64,000 bases of DNA from Pollutimonas sp. M17 (GCF_025836975.1 NZ_CP107548.1:1-64000), one strand, 5' to 3'; positions 36,138 through 44,791 are shown, counted from the stretch's first letter. A program made the numbers and translations. Notes: generated from the sequence alone by a model not told the origin.

Positions 36138-37058
36138 TCAGTGGCCGTCGAGGCCTTCCCGCTGCCTTACCAAAGCCGTCAGCACTTCGTTCACGGGCGC
36201 GCGCATTCCGCACTTGAGTGCTTCCCTGGGGATGGCGCCATTGATGAATTCGACCTCGCTCTTTCGCCCGCGCTCCAGATCGAGCAGCACGGAAGGCTTG
36301 GCATCCGGAATGCGAGCCGCGAAGGCGCGCACATGCGCCACGGGATCCTGGACGTCGATCGGGACGCCGAGGGCGCGGGCGACCTCCCAGGCCTCAATGG
36401 CCGCGGCCTGGCTGACCTTGGACATGTCCGGATCGTCCATGACCTGGCCTACCGTCAGGCCGGTAATGGCGCAAGGCGCGCTGTAGGCGACATTGCAGAT
36501 AAGCTTTTCCCACTGCATGGCCGCCACGTTGGGCACGGTTTCCGCATTGAACCCGGCATCGCGCCACGCGGCGGCCACCGTTTCGAGGCGGTCGGCGGCA
36601 AGGCTGCCGTAAGCGCCCATCCGGACCGCCGCCATGCCGTTGTGGTGGGCATGCCCTGCCTGGGGCAGCGACGCGCCGAACGCGGCGGCGATGCCCACCG
36701 CAAGGCGTTCCTCGCCAATGGCCGCCGCCACGTCCTGGGCGCTGCCCAGGCCGTTCTGAATGGTCAGCACCACGGTATTGCCGCTTAGCATGCGGCGGGC
36801 ATGCCGGGCCGCGGCGCCGGCCTGAGCCGCCTTTACCGCGATGATCATCAGGTCGACGCTTTCGTCGGGCGGATCGGTGTATGCGCGGATTCGCGCTATG
36901 CGGTCGCCGCTTGCGCCTTCGACACGCAATCCTTTTTGGTTGATCGCATCCACGTGTTCCAGCCATCGGTCGATGGCCACCACATCGTGCCCGCAGGCGG
37001 CAAGCAGACCAGCATATACGGACCCCATGGCGCCGCATCCTATGATGGCTATCTTCAT
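36138..37058 (-). CDS. ketopantoate reductase (PanE/ApbA)-family reductase
   Basis: The 306-residue protein has the NADP-binding block MKIAIIGCGAMGSVYAGLL at its start and the family's second domain with the catalytic lysine region MQWEKLICNVAYS. True PanE makes pantoate for coenzyme A, but many paralogues sit in catabolic clusters and reduce other 2-oxo or branched acids. Here it overlaps a D-tartrate dehydratase-like gene by 4 bases (ATGA), following a Bug receptor gene. That argues for a catabolic reductase acting on a 2-oxo acid. It is the last gene of the operon; the nitrate operon control region lies just downstream. Confidence 0.87.
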   Translation of the reverse strand: MKIAIIGCGAMGSVYAGLLAACGHDVVAIDRWLEHVDAINQKGLRVEGASGDRIARIRAYTDPPDESVDLMIIAVKAAQAGAAARHARRMLSGNTVVLTIQNGLGSAQDVAAAIGEERLAVGIAAAFGASLPQAGHAHHNGMAAVRMGAYGSLAADRLETVAAAWRDAGFNAETVPNVAAMQWEKLICNVAYSAPCAITGLTVGQVMDDPDMSKVSQAAAIEAWEVARALGVPIDVQDPVAHVRAFAARIPDAKPSVLLDLERGRKSEVEFINGAIPREALKCGMRAPVNEVLTALVRQREGLDGH

Positions 37059-38239
37059 GTTTTTCTTCTCCCGATTTCAACGAGCGAATTGAGCAGGGGA
37101 GCAAGCTCCGCTTTCTGTTCCAGTCCGAATCCGGGCGCATCCGTGGGACGGACCATGCCGTCTCCCAGGGTGCATGCGTCGGCATACCCGCCAAACGGCT
37201 GGAATACGCCCGGATAGGCTTCGCAGCCTCCCAGGCCCAGCCCCGATGCGATGTGCAGGTTGATCAGGTGCCCGCCATGCGGATGCATGTTGCTTCGGTC
37301 GAAACCGGCATTTTTCAGGGCGGCAACCATGCGCAGGTACTCGGTCAAACCGTAAGCCAGCCCCGGGTCCATCTGAAAAACATCGAGCCCGGGCCGCATG
37401 CCGCCATAACGCAGCAGGTTGCCAAGGTCCTGGACGGAGAACAGGTTCTCGCCGGTGGCGAGGCGCCCTTCGTAGGCCTGGGCCAGTTGATGGTTTGCAT
37501 GATAATTCAGAGGGTCGCACGCTTCCTCGAACCAGCGCAAGCGATATGGCTCGATGGCTTTCCCGTATTCCAGGGCGGTCGGGAGATCGAAGCAGCCGTT
37601 GGCATCCACCGCCAGATTGCCTCCGTCGCCCGCGATGGACAATGCCGCTTCGATTCTTTCCAGGTCGACGGCAAGCGGCGCGCCGCCGATCTTCATCTTG
37701 AACTTGCTGAAGCCGGAATCCCGGTAGCGGCGAAACTCGTCCTGCAAACGCCCGATGTTGTCGCCTTCATAGTAATAGCCGCCAGCGGCATAGACCGGGA
37801 CGCTGGGCGACGCAGCGTCCCGGCCCACTCGGCGCGCAATGTGGCGATAGGCCGGCTCATCGTCGAGCTTCGCGTTCAGGTCCCAGAACGCGAGTTCCAG
37901 CGCTCCCGCCGCGGCGGCCCGGTCGCCATGGCCGCCGGGTTTTTCATTGCGCATCATTATCGCCAGCGCCCTGCCGGGATCGAATGCCGTGCCGGAGTCA
38001 GCGAGCAGGCTGGGCGGCGGAGCAGCCAAAAGGCGCGGAATCATCCTGTCTCGCAGGATGCCCGATTGTGCGAAGCGACCGATCGAGTCGAATGCGAAAC
38101 CGGTCAGCGGCTTGCCGTTGCGGATCACATCGCTGACGACGGCAACGAGTGAAACGGTGTGCCCGGAGAAATTGACCAGAGAATTCGAAATGCTGCCTTT
38201 CAAGGATACGGCCGTTTCGAGTATGTTGACGATGCGCAT
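37055..38239 (-). CDS. enolase-superfamily dehydratase, D-tartrate dehydratase-like
   Basis: Enolase-superfamily acid dehydratases abstract a proton next to a carboxylate with Mg2+ bound. In this 394-residue protein the metal ligands are Asp212 (AVDANG), Glu238 (RWFEEA) and Glu264 (ATGEN); the bases are Lys183 (FKMKIGG) and His321 (HPHGGH). All five are one residue below those I recall for Bradyrhizobium D-tartrate dehydratase (184, 213, 239, 265, 322), and long stretches such as NEKPGGHG and VYAAGGYYY agree. The expected reaction is D-tartrate or a close analogue to oxaloacetate. It lies between the Bug receptor and the PanE-like gene under a LacI-type operator. Confidence 0.88.
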   Translation of the reverse strand: MRIVNILETAVSLKGSISNSLVNFSGHTVSLVAVVSDVIRNGKPLTGFAFDSIGRFAQSGILRDRMIPRLLAAPPPSLLADSGTAFDPGRALAIMMRNEKPGGHGDRAAAAGALELAFWDLNAKLDDEPAYRHIARRVGRDAASPSVPVYAAGGYYYEGDNIGRLQDEFRRYRDSGFSKFKMKIGGAPLAVDLERIEAALSIAGDGGNLAVDANGCFDLPTALEYGKAIEPYRLRWFEEACDPLNYHANHQLAQAYEGRLATGENLFSVQDLGNLLRYGGMRPGLDVFQMDPGLAYGLTEYLRMVAALKNAGFDRSNMHPHGGHLINLHIASGLGLGGCEAYPGVFQPFGGYADACTLGDGMVRPTDAPGFGLEQKAELAPLLNSLVEIGRRKT

Positions 38240-38262
38240 GAGTGTTGCTCTATCTAAGGAAG

Positions 38263-39270
38263 CTACTGGAGGGTGATGTTGGCCGTCTTGATGATGTTCG
38301 ACCAGGCGTCGATATCGGTCTTGATGCGGGCGGAGAATTCGCTGCGGCTGTCCACCACCGGAATGGCGCCCAAGCGCTCCATGTGCGCGGCCATCTCGGG
38401 CGTGGTCAGCACTTCGGCCAGCGTCTTGTGCAGTTTGTCCAGCACGGCGTCGGGTGTGCCCGCGGGCGCCAGCAGGCCGTACCAGCTGGGCGAATCGAAG
38501 TCCGCCACGCCGCTTTCCGCGATGGTCGGGATGGTCGGTGCGCCGGAGAAGCGTTTGCCCGACGTAACGGCAATGGCCTTGAGCTTGCCATCTGCCAGGA
38601 AGGGCCCGGCGACGGGCAAGGCGGTCATGAGCATCTGGATCTGTCCGGAAACGACATCTGTAACGGCCTGTCCTCCGCTTTTGTAGGGAATATGCTGCAT
38701 GTTGATGCCGGTTTCATGCTTGAGCAGTTCGCCCGTGAGATGCCCCATGCTTCCCATCCCGGCCGAACCGAAGTCCAGCGTCTGTCCGCTTTTCTTGCTT
38801 AGATCGATCAGTTCTCCGACCGTATTGGCCTGGACCGAAGGATTGGCCACCAGCACCAGCGGCACCACGGCAACCCGGGATATGGGCGCGAAGTCGGTGC
38901 GCGGGTTGAATGGCAGATCGGTATAGAGATTGGGGTTGATGACCATGGTGCCGTCCGCCGCCAGCAACAGCGTGTACCCGTCGGCTTGCGCCTTGGCGAC
39001 GGCGTTGCTGCCGATATTGCCGTTGGCGCCGGGGCGGTTCTCCACCACGATGGTCTGGCCCAGTGCCGACGCCAGGGCTGCGCCTACCGTTCGTCCAAGA
39101 ATGTCGCTGGTGCCACCCGCGCCGAAGGGCACGATCAATCGTATGGGCTTGTCGGGATATTGGGCGGATGCGGTGGGGGCGGCCATCAGGCCGCAAGCCG
39201 CCACGGCGGCCGCCATCGCCAGGCGGCGCATGCCGCCGGGCTTTGATTGCTGAAGAATGCCTTTGAACAT
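38263..39270 (-). CDS. Bug-family (TctC) receptor of the LacI divergon
   Basis: The 335-residue protein has a signal peptide cut near TASA (about residue 36), then YPDKPIRLIVPFGAGG and NRPGANGNIGSNAVA, the Bug family blocks. It is the first gene of a three-gene operon with the D-tartrate dehydratase-like and PanE-like genes, so its ligand is likely the hydroxy-dicarboxylate these enzymes use. A strong promoter and a LacI-type operator lie immediately upstream. As usual for Bug proteins there is no permease next to it; the tctBA pair at 13-15 kb could in principle serve it. Confidence 0.92.
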   Translation of the reverse strand: MFKGILQQSKPGGMRRLAMAAAVAACGLMAAPTASAQYPDKPIRLIVPFGAGGTSDILGRTVGAALASALGQTIVVENRPGANGNIGSNAVAKAQADGYTLLLAADGTMVINPNLYTDLPFNPRTDFAPISRVAVVPLVLVANPSVQANTVGELIDLSKKSGQTLDFGSAGMGSMGHLTGELLKHETGINMQHIPYKSGGQAVTDVVSGQIQMLMTALPVAGPFLADGKLKAIAVTSGKRFSGAPTIPTIAESGVADFDSPSWYGLLAPAGTPDAVLDKLHKTLAEVLTTPEMAAHMERLGAIPVVDSRSEFSARIKTDIDAWSNIIKTANITLQ

Positions 39271-39303
39271 ATTGTCTCCTTGTTTTTACTGTTTATCATT
39301 AAT

Positions 39304-39315
39304 GCACACGTGAGC
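39304..39315. promoter_or_regulatory. LacI-family operator 1 of the divergon
   Basis: GCACACGTGAGC carries the core GCnCACGTGnGC within a longer dyad ATGCACAC/GTGAGCAT. It covers about +4 to +15 of the predicted Bug-operon transcript, so bound repressor would block it. Confidence 0.65.
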
Positions 39316-39325
39316 ATCAAATAAA

Positions 39326-39354
39326 CTATAATGGCGATTCGGGATGGTTGTCAA
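39326..39354 (-). promoter_or_regulatory. sigma-70 promoter of the Bug-tartrate operon
   Basis: On the minus strand a perfect TTGACA and TTATAG are separated by 17 bp. The predicted start near 39319 lies just before operator 1 and about 49 bp ahead of the Bug start codon. Confidence 0.7.
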
Positions 39355-39390
39355 TGCATATATATGCCTGTCACAAAGGGTTGTTGAAAA

Positions 39391-39402
39391 GCGCACGTGT
39401 GC
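39391..39402. promoter_or_regulatory. LacI-family operator 2 of the divergon
   Basis: GCGCACGTGTGC repeats the core GCnCACGTGnGC, 87 bp centre to centre from operator 1 and about 80 bp upstream of the leuC-like start. A matching pair suggests repression through looping. I could not place the plus-strand promoter with confidence. Confidence 0.65.
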
Positions 39403-39483
39403 GCATTTGGCTGAATCTGAGACGGGATAGGATCGGGCGAGGCTCGACCCGCCAGGCATATTTTTCTTGTTCACGGAGAATCA

Positions 39484-40887
39484 ATGGGAAGCGCGCGCAG
39501 CTTGTTCGACAAAATCTGGGATAGCCACGACGTGGCCATGCTTCCCGATGGCAGGCATTTGATTCATATCGACCGGCACCTTGTCCACGATTTGTCCAGC
39601 CCCCAGGCGTTCTCGGGCTTGAGGGAACAGGGCAGGGGGTTGATCAGTCCGCATCGCACGGTGGCTGTCGCCGACCACATGGTGCCGACCCTGGCCGGCC
39701 GGACCCTGGCTTGCGCGGTGCCGGGAGGCGCGGAGATGATCGGGGCGCTCGAGGACAACGCCCGCGAGTTCGGCATCGATCACTACGGCATGGCGCATGA
39801 CCGGCAGGGTATCGTCCACGTGGTCGCGCCGGAACTGGGCATGGTCGTGCCGGGAATGACCGTCGTATGCGGTGATAGCCATACGTGTACTCTGGGTGCG
39901 CTGGGCGCGTGGGCGTGGGGCATAGGCACATCCGAAGTGGAGCATGTGCTGGCGACTCAAACGTTGGTCATGCGCCGCCCCGACGCCGCCCGGTTGACGT
40001 TGTCAGGTGTGATGCAGCCGGGCCTTTCCGCGAAGGATCTTGCGCTGTACGTTCTGCGCGAGATCGGCGTGCACGGCAAGGGCATGGGGTTTCTGGAATT
40101 GGCCGGAGAACTGGTGGGCGGCCTTTCGATGGAGGGCCGCTTGACCCTTTGCAATCTGGGGATCGAGGCCGGCGCGAGGGCGGCCGTGATCGCGCCGGAC
40201 GATGTCACGCTTGAATACCTGGCCGCGGTCCGGCCGGACCTGTCCGGCTCGGTCCAGGCGCAGGCGGCCATGCGCGGCCTGCGGTCCGACGAGGGCGCGC
40301 GCTATGAGCAAGAGCTCGCCCTGGATGTGGCGCTGGACAGTCCCCAGATGACGTGGGGCATCAATCCCAGCCAGGTCGTCGGCCTGCACGAGCCGCTCCC
40401 GTCGCTGGAGACCGCGCAAGAGGGCCATATGCGCGATCGGCTGCGGGCGGCGTATCGCTACATGGGTCTGGAACCGGGCCGGCCGCTGGCCGGAACACCC
40501 GTTCAACGCGTCTTCATCGGTTCGTGCACCAATGGGCGCCTGTCGGACCTGGAGGACGCGGCACGATTGATTGCGGGCCGCAAAGTCGCGCCATCCGTGC
40601 AGGCGCTGGTCGTTCCAGGCTCGAAAGCGGTCAAGCGCGCGGCGGAACGACAGGGCCTGGACAAGGTGTTTCGCGATGCCGGCTTCAGATGGGGCGAACC
40701 GGGCTGCTCGATGTGCGTAGGCATGAACGGGGATTATGTGCGGCCGGGCGAGCGTAGCGTATCCACCACCAATCGCAATTTCGAAGGCCGGCAGGGCCCG
40801 GGCGCGCGAACCCACCTGGCCAGCCCGGCCAGCGCCGCGGCGGCGGCCATAGCCGGCGTCATCACCGATCACAGGGAGCTCGCATGA
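39484..40887 (+). CDS. leuC: LeuC/aconitase-family hydro-lyase large subunit
   Basis: The 467-residue protein has the [4Fe-4S] cysteines of 3-isopropylmalate dehydratase at Cys348 (GSCTNGR), Cys408 and Cys411 (CSMC), with the spacing of E. coli LeuC, and the conserved CGDSHTCTLGALG block at 129-141. In leucine synthesis it would isomerise isopropylmalate with LeuD. Here it is not beside leuB or leuA but under a LacI regulator, divergent from a tartrate dehydratase-like operon. A catabolic role, such as hydration of maleate, citraconate or dimethylmaleate-type acids, is therefore likelier. It overlaps leuD by 4 bases (ATGA). The name marks the family, not a proven function. Confidence 0.87.
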   Translation: MGSARSLFDKIWDSHDVAMLPDGRHLIHIDRHLVHDLSSPQAFSGLREQGRGLISPHRTVAVADHMVPTLAGRTLACAVPGGAEMIGALEDNAREFGIDHYGMAHDRQGIVHVVAPELGMVVPGMTVVCGDSHTCTLGALGAWAWGIGTSEVEHVLATQTLVMRRPDAARLTLSGVMQPGLSAKDLALYVLREIGVHGKGMGFLELAGELVGGLSMEGRLTLCNLGIEAGARAAVIAPDDVTLEYLAAVRPDLSGSVQAQAAMRGLRSDEGARYEQELALDVALDSPQMTWGINPSQVVGLHEPLPSLETAQEGHMRDRLRAAYRYMGLEPGRPLAGTPVQRVFIGSCTNGRLSDLEDAARLIAGRKVAPSVQALVVPGSKAVKRAAERQGLDKVFRDAGFRWGEPGCSMCVGMNGDYVRPGERSVSTTNRNFEGRQGPGARTHLASPASAAAAAIAGVITDHRELA

Positions 40888-41492
40888 AACCCTTCAGAGA
40901 AGTTTCAGGCACGGTATTGCCGGTGGACCGCGACAATGTCGATACCGACGCCATCATCCCGCAGCGTTGGCTGATCACCGTATCGCGCAACGGCCTGGGC
41001 AAGGGCCTGTTCGGCGGCTGGCGATATGATGACGAGGGCCGGCCCAAGCCCGGCTTCGCCATGAACCTCGGCGCTTTCCAGAATGCCCGCATCATTCTCA
41101 GCCGATCGAATTACGGCTGCGGCTCATCGCGCGAACACGCCGTCTGGGCCCACCTGGACTATGGCATCCTCGCGGTGATCGCTTCCAGCTTCGGACCCAT
41201 CTTTTACGATAATGCGCTGAAAAACGGATTGCTGCCCGTCGTGCTGCCGGCGGATCAAGTGGCCGCGCTCATGACGCAGGTGAACGAAGCGCCAGGCGCT
41301 GCATGCTCGGTAAGTTTGGCGGATAATACGGTCACGGGTCCCGATGGACGCAGCTATCCTTTTGCGCTGGATGCCGTTCGACGAGATTTGTTGCTGAGGG
41401 GGGCCGACGACATTGCCATTACCCTGCAAATGAAAGATCAAATTAAAAGGTTTCAGGAATGTCAGCGCCTAACGAGTCCGTGGCTGGAATAG
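40884..41492 (+). CDS. leuD: LeuD-family hydro-lyase small subunit
   Basis: The 202-residue protein is the swivelling small domain that partners LeuC. It has the family opening FREVSGTVLPVDRDNVDTD with the substrate-recognition region following, and the SRSNYGCGSSREHAVWAL-like block near residues 73-88. Its start overlaps leuC by 4 bases and its end overlaps the LacI gene by 34 bases, so all three are one transcript. Substrate considerations are those of the large subunit. Confidence 0.88.
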   Translation: MKPFREVSGTVLPVDRDNVDTDAIIPQRWLITVSRNGLGKGLFGGWRYDDEGRPKPGFAMNLGAFQNARIILSRSNYGCGSSREHAVWAHLDYGILAVIASSFGPIFYDNALKNGLLPVVLPADQVAALMTQVNEAPGAACSVSLADNTVTGPDGRSYPFALDAVRRDLLLRGADDIAITLQMKDQIKRFQECQRLTSPWLE

Positions 41493-42508
41493 CCGCCCGG
41501 CCCAGTGTCACGATCAAGGATATCGCAAAGGCGCTCGATCTATCGCATACAACGATATCCCGCGCTTTGGCGGATCATCCGAAGATCAGCGAAGCCACCA
41601 AGGCCAGCGTGCGGCAGATGGCCCGGCGGATGGGTTATGTCGCAAACGGCCCGGCACGCAATATCCGCGGCATGAACAGCCTGGTGATAGGCCTGATCAT
41701 CCCCGACATTCAGAACGATTTTTATGCCTCCATCGCGAAGATCGTGGCGGATGCGGCCACCGATCAGGGCTTTCAGCTTGCGCTGAGCATCACCGAAGAC
41801 AATCCGGAGCGCGAGCTGAAAGACCTGCGCGCCTTCATCGTTTCCCGGGCCGCGGGCATCATCGTCACGCCGACGTCGACGCCCAGGGCCGAGACGCTGG
41901 CCCTGCTGCAGGGGGTGCCCGCCGTTCAGCTCGTCCGCCAGGCGCCCGATATCCACAAGGAGGTCGTCGCCATCGACGACGAGGCGGCGGTAAGGGCGGC
42001 CACCGTGCATCTGATCAACTATGGGCACCGCCGCATCGCGTACGTCGGCACGACGACGGAGTTCAGCTGCGGAGTGGACCGCCTCGCCGGCTTCGATTCC
42101 GCCATGCGTGCGAACGGGCTGGATCCGGGTTTTGCCGTGGTGGGCTTGCCCAGGCCCGAGTTCGCGCAGCATGCGGTGCATCGCTTGATGACGCTGGCCG
42201 AACCGCCCACGGGGCTTGTCATAGGCAGTTCCAGCTTGACCATCGGCGCCCTCCAGGCCTTGCGCAGCATACGATTGTCGTGTCCCGAGGACGTGTCCGT
42301 GGTCGGCTATGGCGACCCCGACTGGTTCGGGCTCGTCGGCGATGGGCTGACGACGATATCCCTTCCTGTGCAGCCCATGGGCAACTACCTGATCAGCCTG
42401 CTGCTTGCGAAAATCAAGGACAAGCAGCCGTTCGAGTCCATTTCGCAGGTGGCCTCGCGCTTTCCGGCGTCGCTGACGATACGGGGATCGACCAAACCGC
42501 TGGCTTGA
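41459..42508 (+). CDS. LacI-family repressor of the tartrate/LeuCD divergon
   Basis: The 349-residue protein has the LacI helix-turn-helix (VTIKDIAKALDLSHTTISRAL, about residues 17-36), the hinge region, and a periplasmic-binding-protein-like sensor domain from LVIGLIIPDIQNDFYA onward. It is the third gene of the plus-strand operon and overlaps leuD by 34 bases, preceded by an AAAAGG ribosome binding site inside leuD. It probably binds the two GCnCACGTGnGC dyads in the divergent region and releases them on binding the imported acid or a product. LacI proteins usually sense sugars, so control of a hydroxy-acid pathway is somewhat unusual. Confidence 0.92.
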   Translation: MSAPNESVAGIAARPSVTIKDIAKALDLSHTTISRALADHPKISEATKASVRQMARRMGYVANGPARNIRGMNSLVIGLIIPDIQNDFYASIAKIVADAATDQGFQLALSITEDNPERELKDLRAFIVSRAAGIIVTPTSTPRAETLALLQGVPAVQLVRQAPDIHKEVVAIDDEAAVRAATVHLINYGHRRIAYVGTTTEFSCGVDRLAGFDSAMRANGLDPGFAVVGLPRPEFAQHAVHRLMTLAEPPTGLVIGSSSLTIGALQALRSIRLSCPEDVSVVGYGDPDWFGLVGDGLTTISLPVQPMGNYLISLLLAKIKDKQPFESISQVASRFPASLTIRGSTKPLA

Positions 42509-42565
42509 GGCGCCGAACGGACGGTTTCGATGCGTACTGGAATTCGCGCCTTTGCGCATAGCGCG

Positions 42566-42595
42566 TTGACTTATAATCGCTGTGTATTTATACAG
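42566..42595 (+). promoter_or_regulatory. dinB promoter with LexA (SOS) box
   Basis: CTGTGTATTTATACAG (42580-42595) fits the LexA box CTGT-N8-ACAG. It overlaps the -10 region of a promoter with TTGACT at 42566-42571 and TTATAC 16 bp later; an alternative -10, TATAAT, lies at 42572-42577. Either way LexA would cover the promoter or start site. The leader to the dinB start codon is very short. Confidence 0.8.
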
Positions 42596-42605
42596 CCGTC
42601 ATGCC

Positions 42606-43781
42606 ATGGAACCCTCGTCATCCGTATCCGCCGCCGCTACACGCCGCATCGCTCACCTGGATATGGACGCCTTCTACGCTTCGGTGGAACTCTTGCGCTA
42701 TCCCGAATTGCGCGGCTTGCCGGTCGTCATCGGCGCGGGCAGCGATGCGCAGCCCACGACGCTGGCGGACGGCACACGGGTGTTTTCCCGTTTGCGCGGC
42801 TATGCCGGCCGGGGGGTGGTGACCACGTCCACCTACGAGGCGCGCGCCCTGGGGGTCTTTTCGGCCATGGGCATGATGAAGGCCGCCCAGCTGGCGCCCG
42901 AGGCGGTGCTGCTGCCGGTGGACTTTGCCACCTATAGGCAATATTCGCGCCTGTTCAAAGCCGCCGTGGCCGGCATTGCGCCGCATATCGAAGATCGCGG
43001 CATAGACGAAATCTACATCGACCTGAGCGCGCATCCCGACGATACGCTGGCGTTGGCGCAGCGCATCAAGCAGGCCGTCAGGGATGCCACGGGACTGTCC
43101 TGCTCCATCGGCATTTCGCCCAACAAGCTTCTGTCCAAGATCGCATCAGAGCTCGACAAGCCGGATGGCATCACCATCATCGGCCCGGGCGACCTGCAGC
43201 GCCGGATCTGGCCCTTGCCGGTGGGCAAGGTGAATGGCATCGGTCCGAAGGCGAACGACAGGCTGGCCGCCATCGGCATAAGCACGATTGCACAGCTCGC
43301 CGCAGCGGCGCCCGACATCCTGCAAAGCCATTTCGGCCTGAGCTATGCGCGCTGGCTGACCGAGGTGGCGCATGGCGTGGACGAGCGGCCGGTGGTCACG
43401 CATTCGGAGCCCAAGTCGATAAGCCGTGAAACCACCTTCGAGCGCGACCTTCACGTGCGGCGCGACCGCGCGGCCCTATCCGCCATCTTCGTGAAATTAT
43501 GCGAGCGGCTGGAGGGCGATCTGCTGCGCAAGGGCTATGTTGGGCGTACCATAGGCATCAAGCTGCGCTTCGACAATTTCCGCACGGTCACGCGCGACCT
43601 GACCCTGCCCCGCCCCACCGCCGAGGCGGCAGCCATACATCGCGCCGCGGGCCTGTGCTTGAAGCGCATATCCCTGGATCACCGGATACGCCTGCTGGGT
43701 GTACGCATCAGCGGCTTGCAGCCCCGATCCCAGGAACCGGCCCCGACGCATGAAGAGCCCGTGCAGCTCAGTCTTTATTGA
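42606..43781 (+). CDS. dinB: DNA polymerase IV (Y family)
   Basis: DinB is an error-prone polymerase that bypasses DNA lesions. The 391-residue protein has the metal-binding LDMDAFYASVE near its start and the catalytic acidic pair in GIDEIYIDLS, where Gly replaces the usual Ser before the IDE. It also has the helix-hairpin-helix region and a C-terminal clamp-binding motif QLSLY that should dock on the DnaN clamp. The ATG at 42606 is chosen because the LexA box covers an upstream GTG. There is no strong ribosome binding site, so translation may be nearly leaderless or weak. The SOS box predicts induction by DNA damage. Confidence 0.94.
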   Translation: MEPSSSVSAAATRRIAHLDMDAFYASVELLRYPELRGLPVVIGAGSDAQPTTLADGTRVFSRLRGYAGRGVVTTSTYEARALGVFSAMGMMKAAQLAPEAVLLPVDFATYRQYSRLFKAAVAGIAPHIEDRGIDEIYIDLSAHPDDTLALAQRIKQAVRDATGLSCSIGISPNKLLSKIASELDKPDGITIIGPGDLQRRIWPLPVGKVNGIGPKANDRLAAIGISTIAQLAAAAPDILQSHFGLSYARWLTEVAHGVDERPVVTHSEPKSISRETTFERDLHVRRDRAALSAIFVKLCERLEGDLLRKGYVGRTIGIKLRFDNFRTVTRDLTLPRPTAEAAAIHRAAGLCLKRISLDHRIRLLGVRISGLQPRSQEPAPTHEEPVQLSLY

Positions 43782-43827
43782 TACGCGGACCTCGGTTTTA
43801 TAATAAAATTTCCTTATACAGTCGTTC

Positions 43828-43848
43828 TATATTTCTTCAGGAAATATA
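43828..43848. repeat. AT-rich inverted repeat upstream of the amino-acid receptor gene
   Basis: TATATTTC and GAAATATA are perfect 8-bp arms around TTCAG, in an unusually AT-rich patch between dinB and the receptor gene, 128 bp before its start. It could be an operator of the transporter promoter. It is too AT-rich and lacks a T tract for a good terminator. Confidence 0.4.
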
Positions 43849-43975
43849 TAAGTAATCATCCTGTAGTTATAAAACGGCGGGAAGCTTGTTAGCATCCCAG
43901 TCTCAGGCGGACAAGGCCCTCGGTCGTGCGGCGTTCAGTATTTGCCCGCCTTCACTGAATCAAGGCAGGATAGAC

Positions 43976-44785
43976 ATGAAGTTTTCTCGTTTTATGCGCG
44001 GCATGCTTGCCGCAGGCGTGACGGCCGTCTCGGCCCTGGCCGCCAGCGGCGCCCAGGCCGCCGATTTGCTCGATACCGTAAAAGAGCGGGGCGCCCTGAT
44101 CGTTGGCGTGGAAGGCACCTACCCCCCGTTCAACTATGTGGATACCAAGACGGGGCAGCTGGAAGGTTTCGATATCGACGTGTCCCGACTGATTGCCGAC
44201 AAGCTCGGCGTGAAGGCGCAATTCGTCAAGACGGAATGGAGCGCCATACTGGCCGGCCTCAGTTCGGGCAAGTTCGACGTGATTGTGAACCAGGTGGGCA
44301 TCACGCCGGAACGCCAGAAGACCTTCGACTTTTCGGTGCCCTATGTGGCATCCAGCCCCCAACTCATTCTGCGCAAGAACGACGATAGCGGCTACAAGAG
44401 CTTTGCCGACCTGAAGGGCAAGAAGCTGGGCGTGTCGCAAGGCAGCAACTACGAGGCCTTGGCCAAGGCGCAGGAAGGCGTGGACGTCAAAAGCTATCCG
44501 GGCGCGCCGGAGTATCTGTCGGACCTGGTCAGCCGGCGCGTCGATGCCGCGCTCAACGATCAGCTGATGACGGCATACCTGGTCAAGACGTCCAATATTC
44601 CCATCAAGGGCGGCGCCATCGTGGGCGAGCCCAAGTTCAATGGCATCCCGTTCAAGAAGGGCAATCCGAAGTTCGAAGCGGCCGTGAACAAGGCGCTGGA
44701 AGACGCTTTCGCCAGCGGCGAGTTCGCCAAGATTTCCACGAAGTGGTTCGGCATCGACGTCAGCAAGGTCAGAAAACCCGAATAG
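43976..44785 (+). CDS. amino-acid ABC receptor, cystine-binding type
   Basis: The 269-residue protein is a family 3 solute-binding receptor with a signal peptide cut near SGAQA (about residue 28). The ligand-site blocks VGVEGTYPPFNYVD, LEGFDIDVSRLIADKLGV and NQVGITPERQKTFDFSVPY resemble the cystine receptor FliY/TcyJ, so cystine or a related amino acid is the probable ligand. A polar-amino-acid receptor of other specificity is possible. The ATG at 43976 is taken because it opens the signal peptide; an upstream TTG frame has none. It is followed 6 bp later by its permease gene. Confidence 0.88.
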   Translation: MKFSRFMRGMLAAGVTAVSALAASGAQAADLLDTVKERGALIVGVEGTYPPFNYVDTKTGQLEGFDIDVSRLIADKLGVKAQFVKTEWSAILAGLSSGKFDVIVNQVGITPERQKTFDFSVPYVASSPQLILRKNDDSGYKSFADLKGKKLGVSQGSNYEALAKAQEGVDVKSYPGAPEYLSDLVSRRVDAALNDQLMTAYLVKTSNIPIKGGAIVGEPKFNGIPFKKGNPKFEAAVNKALEDAFASGEFAKISTKWFGIDVSKVRKPE

Positions 44786-44791
44786 GCCATC

